The notes beneath the pieces are model-generated. The model was not told the DNA's origin, ran no database searches, and saw only the letters and a program-made list of their open reading frames with translations. Shown here one piece after another: positions 10,001 through 20,312 of a DNA stretch of 64,000 bases. Positions within the stretch are counted from its first letter, which is position 1; each line of letters starts with the position of its first letter. A program made the position numbers and the translations under genes. The stretch comes from Choristoneura fumiferana. Its lineage: Eukaryota; Arthropoda; Insecta; Lepidoptera; Tortricidae. Location: the NCBI RefSeq assembly GCF_025370935.1, contig NC_133474.1:21167560-21231559 (forward strand). The letters run 5' to 3'.

Positions 10001-12189
10001 CACGCGGGCCCAGTGCGGATTGGCAACTGCACACATACCATTAAATTGCTTGGCAGGTGTGTACAGGTTTCCTCATGATGTTTTCTTTCACCGTAAAGCT
10101 TGTGGTAAATTTAGAATGAAAATTTTGCACATGAATTTCGAAAGACACAGAAGTGCGAGTCGTGGTTTGAGTTTGAACCCATGATCCTCTGCTTGAGAGG
10201 CAATAGGTCAAACCACTAAGCCACCATGGCTTTAATATATTAATATAATTTGAATATGCAATTAAGAATTCAACACAATTTTACATGCAAACTTAAAGTT
10301 TTTACTGCATTAAATGTTGTGATGAAGATCTTAAAATATGAAGGTTTAACATTTACCCTGTTAGGGCACAGCAATATACAAATAGGTAATTTAATTATAA
10401 TCTATCAACCCACCAACATAAAATAAATTACTTACCCGCTCTGAGTTTCTAACACCAGCACTGTTTCTTGACTCGGGGAGTATTTTCTTTTTGTGTCACT
10501 AGTATACACTCTTTAGGTTTTGGGTCACTGGGGCCAGGGCCAGAGTAGTCTAACTCTATATTTGATAAATCAAAGGCCTAGAAATGAAAGAAGACAACAA
10601 ATAATCATTTAGGTATGATCTTACAGATTAGTACCTAAGTATGTAATTTCTTTGGGTGTGGAATGGTGGTGTATTTGGATAATGACAATGAACCCGTACA
10701 GGGTTCGAAACGCGTATGCGATTACTATGGTGGTGGTGATAGCGAGTTTGTGTGTCATATAATATGTGGATTTATGTGGCGAGGAGGCGGTGTTACATGA
10801 AGAAAAATAAGTAATGTGTGTCACATAGTTTACCATTTTCTGCGGAGTAGCAAGGTAAAGGGTGGAAGTTCATTGATATGGCCTCCACAAAGTAACGCTT
10901 GATTCAATCAATCATTTAGGTACCATATGTACTATTATTATTATGTATTAATTTTAATTTAATTAATTTAATAAAGGTAGGTAGGTACCATCCATTTCCT
11001 TGATTGATTTTAGCTTCAAATGCGGAATAGCTAACTGTAGCCTAGATATAATGCATTCAATTTGGTGTTACTGTAATAAATAGCATTGCTGTTTTTTTCC
11101 CTGCTGTTTGTTTAGGTGAAATATTTTAGATAATAAAAAAGATATTCCCTTATATACCACCTTAGTACAAAATATGAATATAGGTGTCTACAGTAATTTC
11201 TCATTCAATTTAGGTACACTCAGCGGCAAAAAGTTAGCCCAGTCCCAAAATATATGAAAACCAAACAAAATTTGGGTAATTTTTTTGCTACTGAGTATAT
11301 TATATCAAGCAAGCCATAAATAAAGTACTTAAGCATATCAAGAACTTACTGAAAATGATACATTGTTTAAGACCGCTGGCAAAAATTCATTTTTCCAGGT
11401 ATCCCAGCACCTTGTGAATAGGACCCGTGGTCCTGCCTGGGGAATCAAATCTTTGACATCACCCGGGGTCAAGGCTGATAATGCCTGTATAGTAATCCGC
11501 TGTTCTAAAAGTGAATGATTTTTTTCTATCAAACAATGTATAAGAATAGGTAACAATATATACATAATGCGTTTTTTAAAACATAACATTTATAAAGTGG
11601 AGTGGAAAAGGGAAGAAAGACCTTTGCCCAGCATGGGACAGTGAAGGGCTAGTATAAATATTATTATTTTCAATGCATCTAGGCCCTAGACTAGGGCCTA
11701 GATGCGTTGAATCCGCGCTTTCGTATCAAGGAAGGTACGTTAGGCCGATGGTCCTTGCTATAAGGTGATTCCACCGGCGAGGCGAGACGAGAACTGAAAT
11801 TTGTATGACGGCGCCCGCGGCGACTCGCGGCGGGTGCGCGAAAAGCCATAGAAATTTCAATTCACGTCTCGCCTCGCCGGTGGAAAATCACCATTAACGA
11901 TTATTAGCAGTTGTGAAGTCATGTTAGAGGCGATCAGAAAGGTTTCCTATACCTTCATACGACATAGGGAGAGTAAAATAAACGAACAATAATTTCAAAG
12001 GAATGAAATGTACCTAAACCTACCAACTCTTGAGAGTTTGGTCCTGGTTTGGTAAACTTTAATGAATAATATTTAGACACAGAGTGATTACTATTAAAGT
12101 AAATAAACAGCGTTTAGGTACTTACCGGTAAATACAGGAATCAGTTCAGGAAGCTCCCACGTTTGTAGGAGCTCAGCTACTTCATCCAT
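7059..12189 (-). CDS. SAM-domain protein of unknown function, six coding exons, two 1-base frameshifts
   Basis: The coding exons, in transcript order, are 12,189-12,126, 11,525-11,350, 10,577-10,436, 8,454-8,171, 8,013-7,678 and 7,442-7,059. All introns are GT-AG, and phases agree if two homopolymer indels are allowed: one extra A in the AAAAAG run of exon 3, and one missing base near GGGGAAAC at the end of exon 4. The product is about 461 aa. The start ATG is in good context (AACATGG). Residues about 3-72 form a sterile-alpha-motif fold: LLQTWELPELIPVF, then ALTPGDVKDLIPQAGPR. Exon 4 carries a conserved-looking block with a FPGE motif. Exon 5 starts with a basic patch (KRRR...KKRTR) that could be a nuclear signal, a DTQ triple repeat and a PWGLVETKW...YPALKKPHGYTL block. 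This exon order resembles uncharacterised SAM proteins of arthropods and fish, from memory of the family. SAM domains usually mediate protein-protein contacts; the real role is unknown. Intron 3 holds a SINE and two copies of repeat E. Confidence 0.8.
8479..8765. repeat. Repeat E, copy 1 (in intron 3 of the SAM gene)
   Basis: This copy is about 80% identical by eye to 9,168-9,477 and to 61,974-62,300. Shared phrases include CCAAATTTCAAGT, AGATTATTGTATTGTCA and a run of CAGACAGACAACGG near the end. Downstream, at about 9,040-9,085, is the matching GGTCCGCGAGTCCGACTC end in the opposite sense. It is a dispersed Lepidoptera-type repeat of uncertain class. Confidence 0.65.
9168..9477. repeat. Repeat E, copy 2 (in intron 3 of the SAM gene)
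   Basis: Second copy in the same intron and orientation as 8,479-8,765. It keeps a stretch (GGAGACGATCCTGGC) that copy 1 has lost but the copy at 61,974 retains, so copy 1 carries a deletion. Confidence 0.65.
9645..9765 (-). mobile_element. Non-LTR retrotransposon 3' end (AATAAAG type)
   Basis: Read on the minus strand it runs from GGGATAAGTTCGCCTTTGTA to an AATAAAG polyadenylation-like end. The same 3' end recurs at 17,475, 17,935, 22,000 and 38,775. Only the 3' UTR is present, with no reverse-transcriptase frame. Confidence 0.55.
9913..10232 (-). mobile_element. SINE S1, full-length copy
   Basis: A tRNA-derived SINE of about 320 bp. On the minus strand it has a tRNA-like head (A-box TGGCTTAGTGGTTTGACC, B-box GGGTTCAAAC), a body with CATGAGGAAACCTG and GGCCCGCGTGGGA, and an ATGATGATGAT tail. 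It lies in intron 3 of the SAM gene in the sense orientation of that gene. Confidence 0.8.
10621..10920 (+). mobile_element. Repeat B copy with hammerhead-like core
   Basis: It shares GGTGGTGGTGATAG with the other B copies and ends near 10,900 in the B-family terminus (ATGGCCTCCACAAAGTAACG, then CTTGATTCAATCAATC). The central hairpin with GGTTCGAAACGCGT at 10,683-10,716 is described separately. The left border is unclear. Confidence 0.55.
10683..10716 (+). ncRNA. Hammerhead-ribozyme-like core (repeat B)
   Basis: The order is TGACAAT, stem GAACCC, loop GTACA, stem GGGTTC, then GAAAC and GCGTA. The stem pairs perfectly but with different bases from the other B copies (GAGCTC/GAGTTC), so both strands changed together. 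The 5' box is weaker than CTGANGA and helix I is not obvious, so this copy is probably inactive. Assignment is by motif only. Confidence 0.4.
11764..11892. mobile_element. 129-bp GC-rich foldback MITE
   Basis: The left arm begins GGTGATTCCACCGGCGAGGC and the right arm is its inverted copy, ending GGTGGAAAATCACC. The interior contains CGCCCGCGGCGACTCGCGG. It lies in intron 1 of the SAM gene. No coding capacity. Confidence 0.8.
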
Positions 12190-12339
12190 GTTTTTTGGTA
12201 CAGTTATGTACAAAGTAATACAAACCAATCCAAAGGTAATGTAAAATGTAAGCGCTATTAACAATTATTCGGTGTTGAGCATTTATCTAATCAATCAATT
12301 CGCATTACCGCATACGCCAGCCCGGTAACGGAAAAGTGA

Positions 12340-12480
12340 AATGAACGAACAAGTCAAAACGCGCCGCGTTCTCGCGGGGCAGTGTTGCCAGATGCCGGAA
12401 TACAAAAAGCGAGAGCTGCGATTTCAAAACGCGGATTTTTAAATGAAAATGCGGATTTGCGGAATACGTTTATAGGTTTT
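12340..12480. repeat. Diverged inverted repeat, left part (upstream of the SAM gene)
   Basis: CpG-rich DNA with GGGGCAGTGTTGCCAGATGCC just upstream of the SAM-gene start. An inverted, diverged relative lies at 13,340-13,500 (GGGGTGTCTGGCAACACTG). The pair could be the two ends of an old element, or two copies. Because it lies 150-290 bp upstream of the ATG it might overlap the promoter. Confidence 0.4.
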
Positions 12481-12596
12481 TTACTACGTTGAAAAGCCGA
12501 AGAAAAATCACAATATATATATTTTTAAATATATTTTCATTTCTATTCAAATGAAAAAATGTCCTCGACATCTTTTCATCAAAATGATCATCAAAA

Positions 12597-12912
12597 AGCC
12601 GTGGTGGCCTAGTGGTTTGACCTATCGCAGTATCGCCTCTCAAGCAGAGGGTCCTGGGTTCAAACCCCAGCCCGCACCTCTTGAGTTTTTCGAATTTATG
12701 TGCGAAATTACATTTGAAATTTACCACGAGCTTTACGGTGAAGGAAACATCGTGAGGAAACCTGCACAAAACCTGCGAAGCAATTCAATGGTGTGTGTGA
12801 AGTTCCCAATCCGCACTGGGCCCGCGTGGGAACTACGGCCCAAGCCCTCTCATTCTGAGAGGAGGCCTGTGCCCAGCAGTGGGACGTATATAGGCTGGGA
12901 TGATGATGATGA
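12597..12912 (+). mobile_element. SINE S1, full-length copy
   Basis: It starts GCCGTGGTGGCCTAGTGGTT (tRNA A-box region), has the B-box GGGTTCAAACCCC, the body CATCGTGAGGAAACCTG, and ends GGCTGGGATGATGATGATGA. This is the clearest sense-strand copy of S1 in the window. The open frame across it is a by-product of the SINE. Confidence 0.85.
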
Positions 12913-14059
12913 ACTAATCAATTTGATTTCAATATTTCGTATTTTTTTCAATATCGCAACGCAACGTCGCTTATGCTTGACATCACCTACTTAAATGTTA
13001 GTACAAACTACAAGCTTTAAAATGTATAGACATAGACATACATTATCTGTTTATGCTAAAAATGAAATCCATTGAACAAAATATAACAAGCGATGTACGC
13101 TGAATAGTAGTCAGTTATTGTTAATTTTGCCCGACCTTTGTTTTCTAAGTATACGCTACCGTGTGAGTGAAATGGCTTTATCGCAAAGCGCGCAAGTGTG
13201 AATAGTACAACGAGTGCTTCCGCTGCGCCGTTACGGCTTACGGTTAGCGTTCGGCTGTTTCGTTCGTTCGATGTTTTGAATTTATCACCTTTTTCCACGA
13301 GCAAGTGGTAACATTTAAAGATTGTTCGTGTATATTTTAAAAAAGCGGATCCGCGTTAGCTTAACGCGTATAGCGGGGCCAGTGGCAAAAACGCGCGGTA
13401 TAAAGCGGAAAAGTGGGGTGTCTGGCAACACTGTGGCGGGGCGGGGGACACGCGCGACGCGCGTGGCGGGCTCGCTCTTGCTTGTTTCGATCAAGTCATT
13501 CACAGATTCAAATATATGACTATAAAAATCTACTCAGAAGCCTGCTTACTGCAACGTGCTATATATGAATTATAACAATGATCAATAATTTGTAGATTCT
13601 ACTAAGACGTTGCTTAATATAACGCATTATTTAATTGCAGCAAATTTGAAAATTTATTGTTAGAACATTGTTAGTTTGTTGTTGCTACTAAAAATAACAT
13701 TGTAGAATACACTTCTTATCTTATTTGATTCTAGTTTAAGTTAAATTATTACAACTTCGCGCTTTGTTAGCTTAACAAACATAAATCGTCAATGTAACAC
13801 AAGATTTTTGTAAACTCAAACAAAAATAAGGTAATTAATTTTACAAAGAGCCTTTATAAAGGTAAAGAAGAATTAAGTCATTTTTATAAAGAACTTTTAT
13901 TAAATTAAACAACACATTCGAACAAGATCAGTTTGTTGTTGTAATTACCCACTTTTGACTTTAGTAAACATTTTCAACATTATTTCAATTATTTTGGTAC
14001 CAACTAAGAGAAAATGTCACTTAGTTGGAGTGTATTTTTTTCAGTGTATAGGACCGCTA

Positions 14060-14375
14060 TTTTCTCATCCAATCTTGTAGTGTGAGGTATCGTTGGATAG
14101 GTCTTTAAAGTACAAATTTTCATTGAAATCGAGCGTCCCCCCCTCTCTAAAATCTAAACCGGTGGGTGGAAAAATTTGAAAAAATTCAGAACGGCTTCAA
14201 AATTACAAGAAAAACTATAACGGTTAAGTTTTCTTGAGAATTATTAGTAGTTTAAGAGTAAATAGCAGCCTAAGGTATAAAATACACCTAAACTTGGAAT
14301 ATTCCGTACAAAATACGAAATCCTTAGAAGAATATTACTTGATTTTTTCGTAATGCCTACGGAACCCTATTTCGG
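14060..14375 (-). repeat. Repeat F (reverse orientation)
   Basis: It matches the reverse complement of 18,612-18,870 and part of 26,275-26,660: shared phrases are TATTCCAAGTTTAGGT, CTTAAACTACT and GGATAGGTC. It ends in TACGGAACCCTATTTCGGGC. This is a Lepidoptera-type dispersed repeat whose class is not certain. Confidence 0.55.
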
Positions 14376-15639
14376 GCGTGACTGACACGCTCTTGGCCGA
14401 TTTTTTCATTTCTAATATCATCTCCGCCTCTGCGAAGATAAAGCTCCACCTCCGCTAAGGAGGCCTCCATTTTGTATTGAGAATGATGATTTTCTTTTGG
14501 AATGATGATTTTGATTTGTAACATGCATTTTGTAGAGTTGTCTCTAGTGCAAACCATTCTCATTTTTTTTTTGGAAAGCCGAACCCTGTGTCTCTAAAGG
14601 TTCCATTTCTTCCTGCGGAACCCCAAGGCCATTCATGGCAGAATGGCGGCGAGGAATGTTCGGTCCCATGGTTTTTTGGGCAGCCGTAACGAAACGTCGT
14701 TATGGCCGGACTTGGCCTATTCAACTGAAATAGATTACTTATAATGCCATTTGTTTGGTAGCTGTATAAAGGTTTAATAAGGCCAGAATGAAGTGTGATT
14801 GTGTTGCAAGTGGAATAATAGTGGAATAAAGTGTTCACTGCTAAGTGTTTTGAAATAGTATTTTTGCAACAGTGGTACAAAAGGGGTTTAAAAAGGCGAG
14901 TGGCGTGGGTTACGATGTGAGCGTAGCGGAACTCGTATGAACACGCCACGAGCTTTCATAGGCTTATGTATAATACGTCGCATACAATACTTTTTCTATG
15001 ACTAGGTACAATTATCAAATAAAATACAAAATTAGAGAAAAACGTACGAATGAAAATGAATTTGTCTATGGTAAACTTTGTTAACCCCCCACCCAAAGAG
15101 AAGAATGTTATAAATTTGAGCTAATGTCTGACTATGTCTATGGCATCGTAGCTCTCACACAGATGAACCGATTTCGATGTTTTTTTACATGAAAACGAGT
15201 TTCATAACTCGACATAAAAGTCGGTTGAGCAGATTTTGAAATTAAAAATTACAATATCTGTTTTTTTTTTTCAACTATTCCACATTACTTAGGTTATAAT
15301 TAACGTTCACTTGTTAGTGACGATATCAAAAATATATTTTTCATATGTATTGGCAGCTATGCGTTTAAATCAAAAAGTTTTGGTTCTATACAGTGTGTGG
15401 CCCAGAACCGGGGATAATATTAAAAACAGAGACTCTATAGGTCACCGGCAATAGGATCATGATGGTCATACATAATTAAAATCAAAACATAACTTCTGGT
15501 TATTTTCTAACTAACTTAATCGTAAATTCAATGTACGCCATCCTAGAACCCAACTGACGTCGCCTGTCACGCTCAAATATCAAACATTTTGCTTTACATT
15601 GATTCTACGAATAAAGTAAAAAGTGTATTAAAAATAAAA

Positions 15640-15945
15640 AATAAATGAACTAAAATAATTTCCTTGCTCACCCGCGACCTTACGATAGCTAAGCTTATGC
15701 AAAATATGCGTGTTCATGCAGTTCCTCCACCTCCACACTGTAAGAACACACACAAATCACACAAACCCATCTATCACCACCACCACACTACACTGACGCG
15801 TTTCGAACTCAACCAGAGCTCATCTTCAGAGTGACACAACCGTACACCATGCTACCAGTTGTTAGACTAACGAACCACAACCACCGTTTTAATTTGTCAC
15901 ATTTGTTTCATTGATATGGACCTCCGCAAAGTAACGCCTGATTCA
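15640..15945 (-). mobile_element. Repeat B, near-complete copy with hammerhead-like core
   Basis: On the minus strand it begins TTGAATCAGGCGTTACTTTG (the B terminus), passes the hammerhead-like core at 15,795-15,833 and ends in GTAAGGTCGCGGGTGAGCAA. The terminus is found in the opposite sense in the 10.9-kb and 40.1-kb copies, so the family has inverted ends. No frame for a reverse transcriptase is present. Confidence 0.6.
15791..15833 (-). ncRNA. Hammerhead-ribozyme-like core (repeat B)
   Basis: Read on the minus strand: CACT (helix I), CTGAAGA (fits CUGANGA exactly), spacer T, stem GAGCTC, loop TGGTT, stem GAGTTC, GAAA, CGCGTC, then AGTG pairing with CACT. The ACGCGT is a palindrome that could form a very short helix III, as in the minimal hammerheads known from Penelope-like retroelements. 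The extra T before helix II departs from the textbook core. Activity is unproven. Confidence 0.5.
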
Positions 15946-16471
15946 ATAAATTATTTAAAAAATAAATATTGTTTTTAAAAGTCGCTGAACTAATGTTGTT
16001 CAGTTTGACGAGTAAGATCTGTTTTAATTATTTGCCCGTGTTACAGGCCACACCCGGTATTAACACCATATGAATCAAGTAATTTATTAGCTAAAGACGA
16101 ACCTCAGAAAAACCTCCAAAAATCCTTTCAACAAACAAAAGCAGTACCCACAAAAGTTATAAAGAATGACAATAAGGGCGGCTGCACACCTAGCGGGATA
16201 AAGGCGGGCGCACACTGGCGGTTTTAAATTTAATTAATGGCAAGTGCCGCGGCGCCGATTATATTATTACGCGGCATTGTGCGCTGCGGAGTAGGGGGGA
16301 TATGATTTGAGGGAAATTTGGGACAGTTTATTAAAAAAAAATGAGAGTAATTTTTTTGTCTGCCAAATATTTCTTTCAGTGTGTAGCTTAGTAGGTAATG
16401 CTCAAATGTAAAGTAGTAGCATGATGTTGTAACAACTGGATTCCCATCGAGTTGCTTAAATGCTTGTGTAA

Positions 16472-16816
16472 AATACGGTATTTGACTATTTTGTATATGT
16501 TTTATAAAAAAACAAAACAATTAGAAAAACAATTTTGAAGCTACCTTTACAAATAACAAAGTTATAAAGGTTTGAAATTCAAGATTAGACAGAGAAAGAC
16601 ATACTGGCATGTGATGTCACACGCCAGTACCGCCATACTTGCTGCATAGAGAAAAGCGTTTGAGAAAGAGACAGGTATATAGATTTTTCAAAAAATCACT
16701 ATAAATCCAATTTTCAACCGATTTAAATTTTCTCTTCGCTAAACACTGTCCGTATATCTATATTTTCATAATAATATTAAGATATGGCAAAATCAGGAGT
16801 TGTCAAATACCGTATT
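16472..16816 (+). mobile_element. MITE C, intact copy (345 bp)
   Basis: It begins AATACGGTATTTGAC and ends GTCAAATACCGTATT, its exact inverse. The interior carries GCATGTGATGTCACACGCC and TACTTGCTGCATAGAGAAAA. Other copies are at 21,091-21,616 (interrupted), 42,403-42,762 and 50,611-50,970. Non-autonomous DNA transposon; superfamily not assigned. Confidence 0.85.
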
Positions 16817-16867
16817 AACTCCGAAAGCTTGGGTAAAATTAACTCCGATCAGTAACGTAAACATATT

Positions 16868-16985
16868 GGTAAAAATGCCGCTTACCGGTGTACTTGGGGC
16901 TCGGGAAATGGGGACCACGAACCGGAAAAGGAAGGCCACTAGGTGGACTGGCGGGGAGCGCCAAAATTCGCATACTCTTCGCTAG
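16868..16985 (+). mobile_element. RTE-type LINE fragment (deleted)
   Basis: GGACCACGAACCGGAAAAGG and CTAGGTGGACTGGCG match parts of the better-preserved C-terminal RTE piece at 58,870-59,165 (GACCACGAACCGGAAGACG, CCAGGTGGACTGACG). Internal deletions have removed the frame. A further piece continues at 17,310-17,420. Confidence 0.5.
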
Positions 16986-17080
16986 TCATACCGTAATTTT
17001 AGTCCGAATCATCGTTTGTCAGAATTTTTTCACACTGAAACTTTAAATTTTACTGAAAATTTTAAATGGTCATCCTATAG

Positions 17081-17086
<6 letters not shown>

Positions 17087-17112
<26 letters not shown>

Positions 17113-17113
17113 A
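17087..17113. repeat. (GA)n microsatellite
   Basis: About thirteen uninterrupted GA dinucleotides. Length in the assembly may not be exact. Confidence 0.95.
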
Positions 17114-17309
17114 ATTTATCTACACATATTCGCTACACATAAAAATACATTAGATGGAAAAAATAAAAATAACATCGAATAGAAAATATAGGTTAGGTTA
17201 GGTTTGTTTTATAACAATTCTGAACAATCATTGGATTCAGAGAAAAAAGTGTTATGACAAACGATCATTGTGACAAACAATACATTCGGACTTTCAATAA
17301 GTTTGCGAG

Positions 17310-17420
17310 ACGATATGGATCCGGACTGGCGACATCGCGAAAGTTGCTGGCAACCGACGGAAGCGAGTAGCGAGTTGTGGCATTCTAAAGGCGTTTGTTG
17401 ATGATCTGACTGATGATAAT
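17310..17420 (+). mobile_element. RTE-type LINE 3' fragment
   Basis: GGACTGGCGACATCGCGAAA and GAAGCGAGTAGCGAGTTGTG match the downstream half of the RTE piece at 58,990-59,100. With 16,868-16,985 this is probably one decayed insertion broken by about 320 bp. Confidence 0.5.
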
Positions 17421-17474
17421 GTTATAACGATTAAAGATAAATAAAACAGCTGAATTTTTCAGGCACATGTATGT

Positions 17475-17590
17475 ATGTAAATACTTTATTGAACATAAAA
17501 CACAGAAATAATACAAAAAGAAAACAACAAAACAAAAGAGTACAAAGGCGAACTTATCCCTAAAAGGGATCTTTTCAAGCTAACCTAAAC
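17475..17590 (-). mobile_element. Non-LTR retrotransposon 3' end (AATAAAG type)
   Basis: On the minus strand it ends TTCAATAAAGTATTTACATA, after GGGATAAGTTCGCCTTTGTA. The trailing CATACATA stretch is the usual simple tail. It is the clearest of five copies of this 3' end. Confidence 0.6.
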
Positions 17591-17934
17591 AGGAAAAGAA
17601 AACTTAAAGATAGGCGAACGAACGAAGTGAGAAGAAAGGAATACACATCATGGCACATCATGGCTTGCGCTCTTGTTTGTTTGTCACCTAACTATACCTA
17701 TGCTGACGAAATAAATAAATGAATTATGAATTATTATGAATTTTAAAAATATCTAGTCTCACCCCCGAAGCCAGTTCGCTGTCACCCTACACGCGCCGAG
17801 ACGCGTCGGGTGCTTTGTCAGGCAAATCCGAGTCGCCTTAGCTATACATACATTGTGTGTATGTGTTAGGTGTCTACGTATGTTGCCTAGAACCAGGATG
17901 AGATCAGGCGCCACACGTATTGTATTAAGTACTC

Positions 17935-18035
17935 TTTGTTATACATAAAACACAAAAATAATAGTGAGAGTTTGATGTACAAACACGAGATTATCCCATA
18001 AGGAATCTCTTCCTGTTAACCCTTGAACGATTGAC
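17935..18035 (-). mobile_element. Non-LTR retrotransposon 3' end, degenerate copy
   Basis: ACATAAAACACAAAAATAAT followed by ATTATCCCATAAGGAATCTC corresponds to the 17,475 copy with several changes. Only the 3' UTR is present. Confidence 0.45.
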
Positions 18036-18089
18036 AGGATAACAGATACAAGAATAGATAATATACGCACCTATGCACTAACTGTTTCT

Positions 18090-18310
18090 AACCCCCGATG
18101 CAAAACGAGGGGTGTATAAGTTTGACCGCTATGTGTGTCTGTGTATCTGTCTGTCTGTGGCACCGTAGCTCTTTAACGGGTGGATCGATTTGAATGCTGG
18201 TTTGTTTAAAAGCAGGTTTTCTAGCGATGGTGCTTAGACATGCTTTATCAAAATCGGTTCAGCCGTTTTTGAGATATCAAACTTTTTGTTGCTAAGGTTA
18301 TTTTAAATTA
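18090..18310 (+). repeat. Repeat D
   Basis: It opens AACCCCCGATGCAAAACGAG and continues TTTGACCGCTATGTGTG, GGCACCGTAGCTC, CAGGTTTTCTAGCGATGG and ATCGGTTCAGCCGTTTTTGA. Other copies are at 24,548, 24,785, 38,890 (reverse), 45,802 and 54,009. A widespread Lepidoptera-type dispersed repeat without a frame; class unknown. Confidence 0.6.
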
Positions 18311-18611
18311 ATGTGTGTACATGTTTAGTCAAGTTTAATTGTCAATTATAGTAGCCGACAGTATTTGAATAGAATCTCCCTCGATCCAGTATCAGCCACA
18401 GACAGACCGTCGCCCATCCTTTATAACAGATACATATCGCGCGCGTGCATCATAATTAACTGGTTTTTATGCTAACGCCTTTCATATTGTTTTTGGCTTT
18501 GTACATTAAAAATAGTAAAACCGGCCAAGAGAAAGAAAGAAAGAAAGAAAAGTTTATTTTGGCTCCAAAAAGTACCACCTAAAACTAAGCCTAGAACTAG
18601 CACAAGAGCAT

Positions 18612-19085
18612 GTAGGACACGCCCGAAATAGGGTTCCGTAGCCATAACGAAAAAATTAAGTACTTAATATTTTTCTAAGGATTTATTATTTTGTACGGAA
18701 TATTCCAAGTTTAGGTATATTTTATACCTTAGGCTGTTATTTCCTCTTAAACTACTTACTAATAATTCTCAAGAAAACTTCAAAAAATCGTTCTAGCAAC
18801 CCCTAATGATTTTAAAAGTCCTATCCAACGATACCTCACACTAAAAGGTTGGATGAAAAAAAAAACTTCACCCCCACTTCACGTCTATGGGAGGTAGTCT
18901 AAAAAATTTTTTTTTACATTTTTTATTGTACTATTTTGTCGGCATAGTTTACATATATATTCGTGCAAAATTACAGCTTTCTAGCATTAATAGTCTCTGA
19001 GCAAAGCCGCGGACGGACAGACAGACAGACATGGTGAAACGATAAGGGTTCCATTTTTGCCATTTTGGCTACGGAACCCTAAAAA
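18612..19085 (+). repeat. Repeat F, longest copy
   Basis: It runs from GCCCGAAATAGGGTTCCGTA to CTACGGAACCCTAAAA and includes a GGACGGACAGACAGACAGAC stretch near its 3' end. The 5' half matches 14,060-14,375 in reverse and 26,275-26,660 in the same sense. Confidence 0.6.
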
Positions 19086-19164
19086 CTAGAATGAGCTGAA
19101 AATAACACTGTTGGTATGTTTAGTATTTCTAACAATTTAAACCCAAGGAGCATTGTTAAAGGAT

Positions 19165-19260
19165 ATTGTAACGGATAACTTACGCCTTAAATCGAGTTTA
19201 TCTCGACATGTTTCGGGCTAGTTCGTAATCCTTCTTCCTAGGAGCAACTCGGCGCCACCG
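19165..19260 (-). mobile_element. Repeat A, partial copy
   Basis: GGATAACTTACGCCTTAAAT, CGAGTTTATCTCGACATG and TTTCGGGCTAG match one arm and the core of family A (21,385 and 23,812). On the minus strand it keeps GCCCGAAACATGTCGAG, the best-preserved GAAAC...GUC site of family A, but the hairpin's 5' strand is degenerate and the second arm is missing. Confidence 0.5.
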
Positions 19261-19377
19261 CTCTGCTCGCGCAAGTACCTGACGTAACTAGCACCGGCGC
19301 ACAACTACCCGCATTTTTATTGTCACTGTCAAATGTAGGGTAGCAGACAACACTAAAAACATCACTCTGTAAATCAA

Positions 19378-19378
19378 A

Positions 19379-19417
<39 letters not shown>
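19378..19417. repeat. (CA)n microsatellite
   Basis: A pure run of about 19 CA dinucleotides. The frame read through it is a by-product. Confidence 0.95.
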
Positions 19418-19418
<1 letters not shown>

Positions 19419-19566
19419 CACATTTATAATATACGAGGAAGTAGGAAGTAGTATTAGTATAGAATTATAGGCAAATCTGAAGTCGTTTGCAATACATTTA
19501 TACAGGGTGGAAATTTTAATGCCATCTGGAGGAAAATATATTATACTCTCTTTAGGTAAACTGATA

Positions 19567-19820
19567 ATAAATAAATAAATAAATATCATGGGACACTTGA
19601 CACCAATTGACCTAGTCCCAAACTAAGCAAAGCTTGTACTATGGATACTAGGACATAAACATACTTATATAGATAAATACATACTTAAATACATTTAAAC
19701 ACCCAAGACCGAGAACAAACATTCGAATTAATCATACAAATATCTGCCCCGGCCGGGAATCGAACCCGGGACCTCAAGCTTCGTAGTCAGGTTCTCTAAC
19801 CACTTGGCCATCCGGTCGTC
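19567..19820 (-). mobile_element. SINE S2, full-length copy
   Basis: On the minus strand it starts GACGACCGGATGGCCAAGTG (tRNA-like A-box region), has B-box GGGTTCGATTCCCGG, the body ATATTTGTATGATTAATTCG and the 3' end GGACTAGGTCAATTGGTG, finishing in ATTTATTTATTT. This is a second tRNA-derived SINE family, distinct from S1. Confidence 0.8.
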
Positions 19821-20017
19821 TAAATAAAAATTTATCAATGGAAATGTTCAAATACTTATTCTTAAAAGGAAACGAAATTGCATTAAAAGATTATATTTTA
19901 CTATTTTTTTCGTCTAATTGCGTTTGTTAAAAAAAGTCTCCATTTAAGGGTCGTCCTTTAATTTTATTAAGCATATTAATGGCATTAAATTATTACCTAC
20001 AGCCAAACCACCACCAC

Positions 20018-20185
20018 CACCAGCCAAATAAGAGGTCTATCAACTTTTAAACAAGTTCCTATCCAATGAATATGTCGCTAAAGTCAAACTTTCAAGTTGA
20101 CAGACACGTCTATTGGCATTATTGTTTTATGACATGCAAACGATTACCAACTTTAGGGTGGTAGACCACATATTTGGCTGACCTA
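20018..20185 (+). repeat. Repeat H, uninterrupted copy
   Basis: ACAAGTTCCTATCCAATGAA, ATGTCGCTAAAGTC and CAACTTTAGGGTGGTAGACC recur, with an insertion between them, at 21,843-22,425. Class unknown; no frame. Confidence 0.6.
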
Positions 20186-20312
20186 ACCTATGTTTGAATA
20201 GTTTTTTTTTAATAACGACATGTTCCTTAATAGACTATGCTATCTTCAGCATTTAGCGAAAATGCATCTTGGACACTAAAATAGTGTTAAAGTACCTAAC
20301 AAATTTGTCAAG

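Larger units (their letters stand above)
15525..16060. repeat. Element G, interrupted by repeat B
   Basis: The left piece (15,525-15,600, GTACGCCATCCTAGAAC) and right piece (15,960-16,060, GTCGCTGAACTAATGTTG and ACAGGCCACACCCGGTAT) both recur at 42,165-42,385 and 50,355-50,590, with the left piece inverted relative to those. Repeat B (15,640-15,945) sits between them here. Class not assigned. Confidence 0.5.

Noticed and set aside
12551..12994. 147-codon frame at a SINE
   Set aside because: The frame is almost entirely SINE S1; the matching frames at 20.3 and 37.9 kb are likewise SINE by-products.
19740..19820. Functional tRNA gene on the minus strand
   Set aside because: A- and B-boxes are present but the sequence continues into the S2 SINE body and recurs in other copies.
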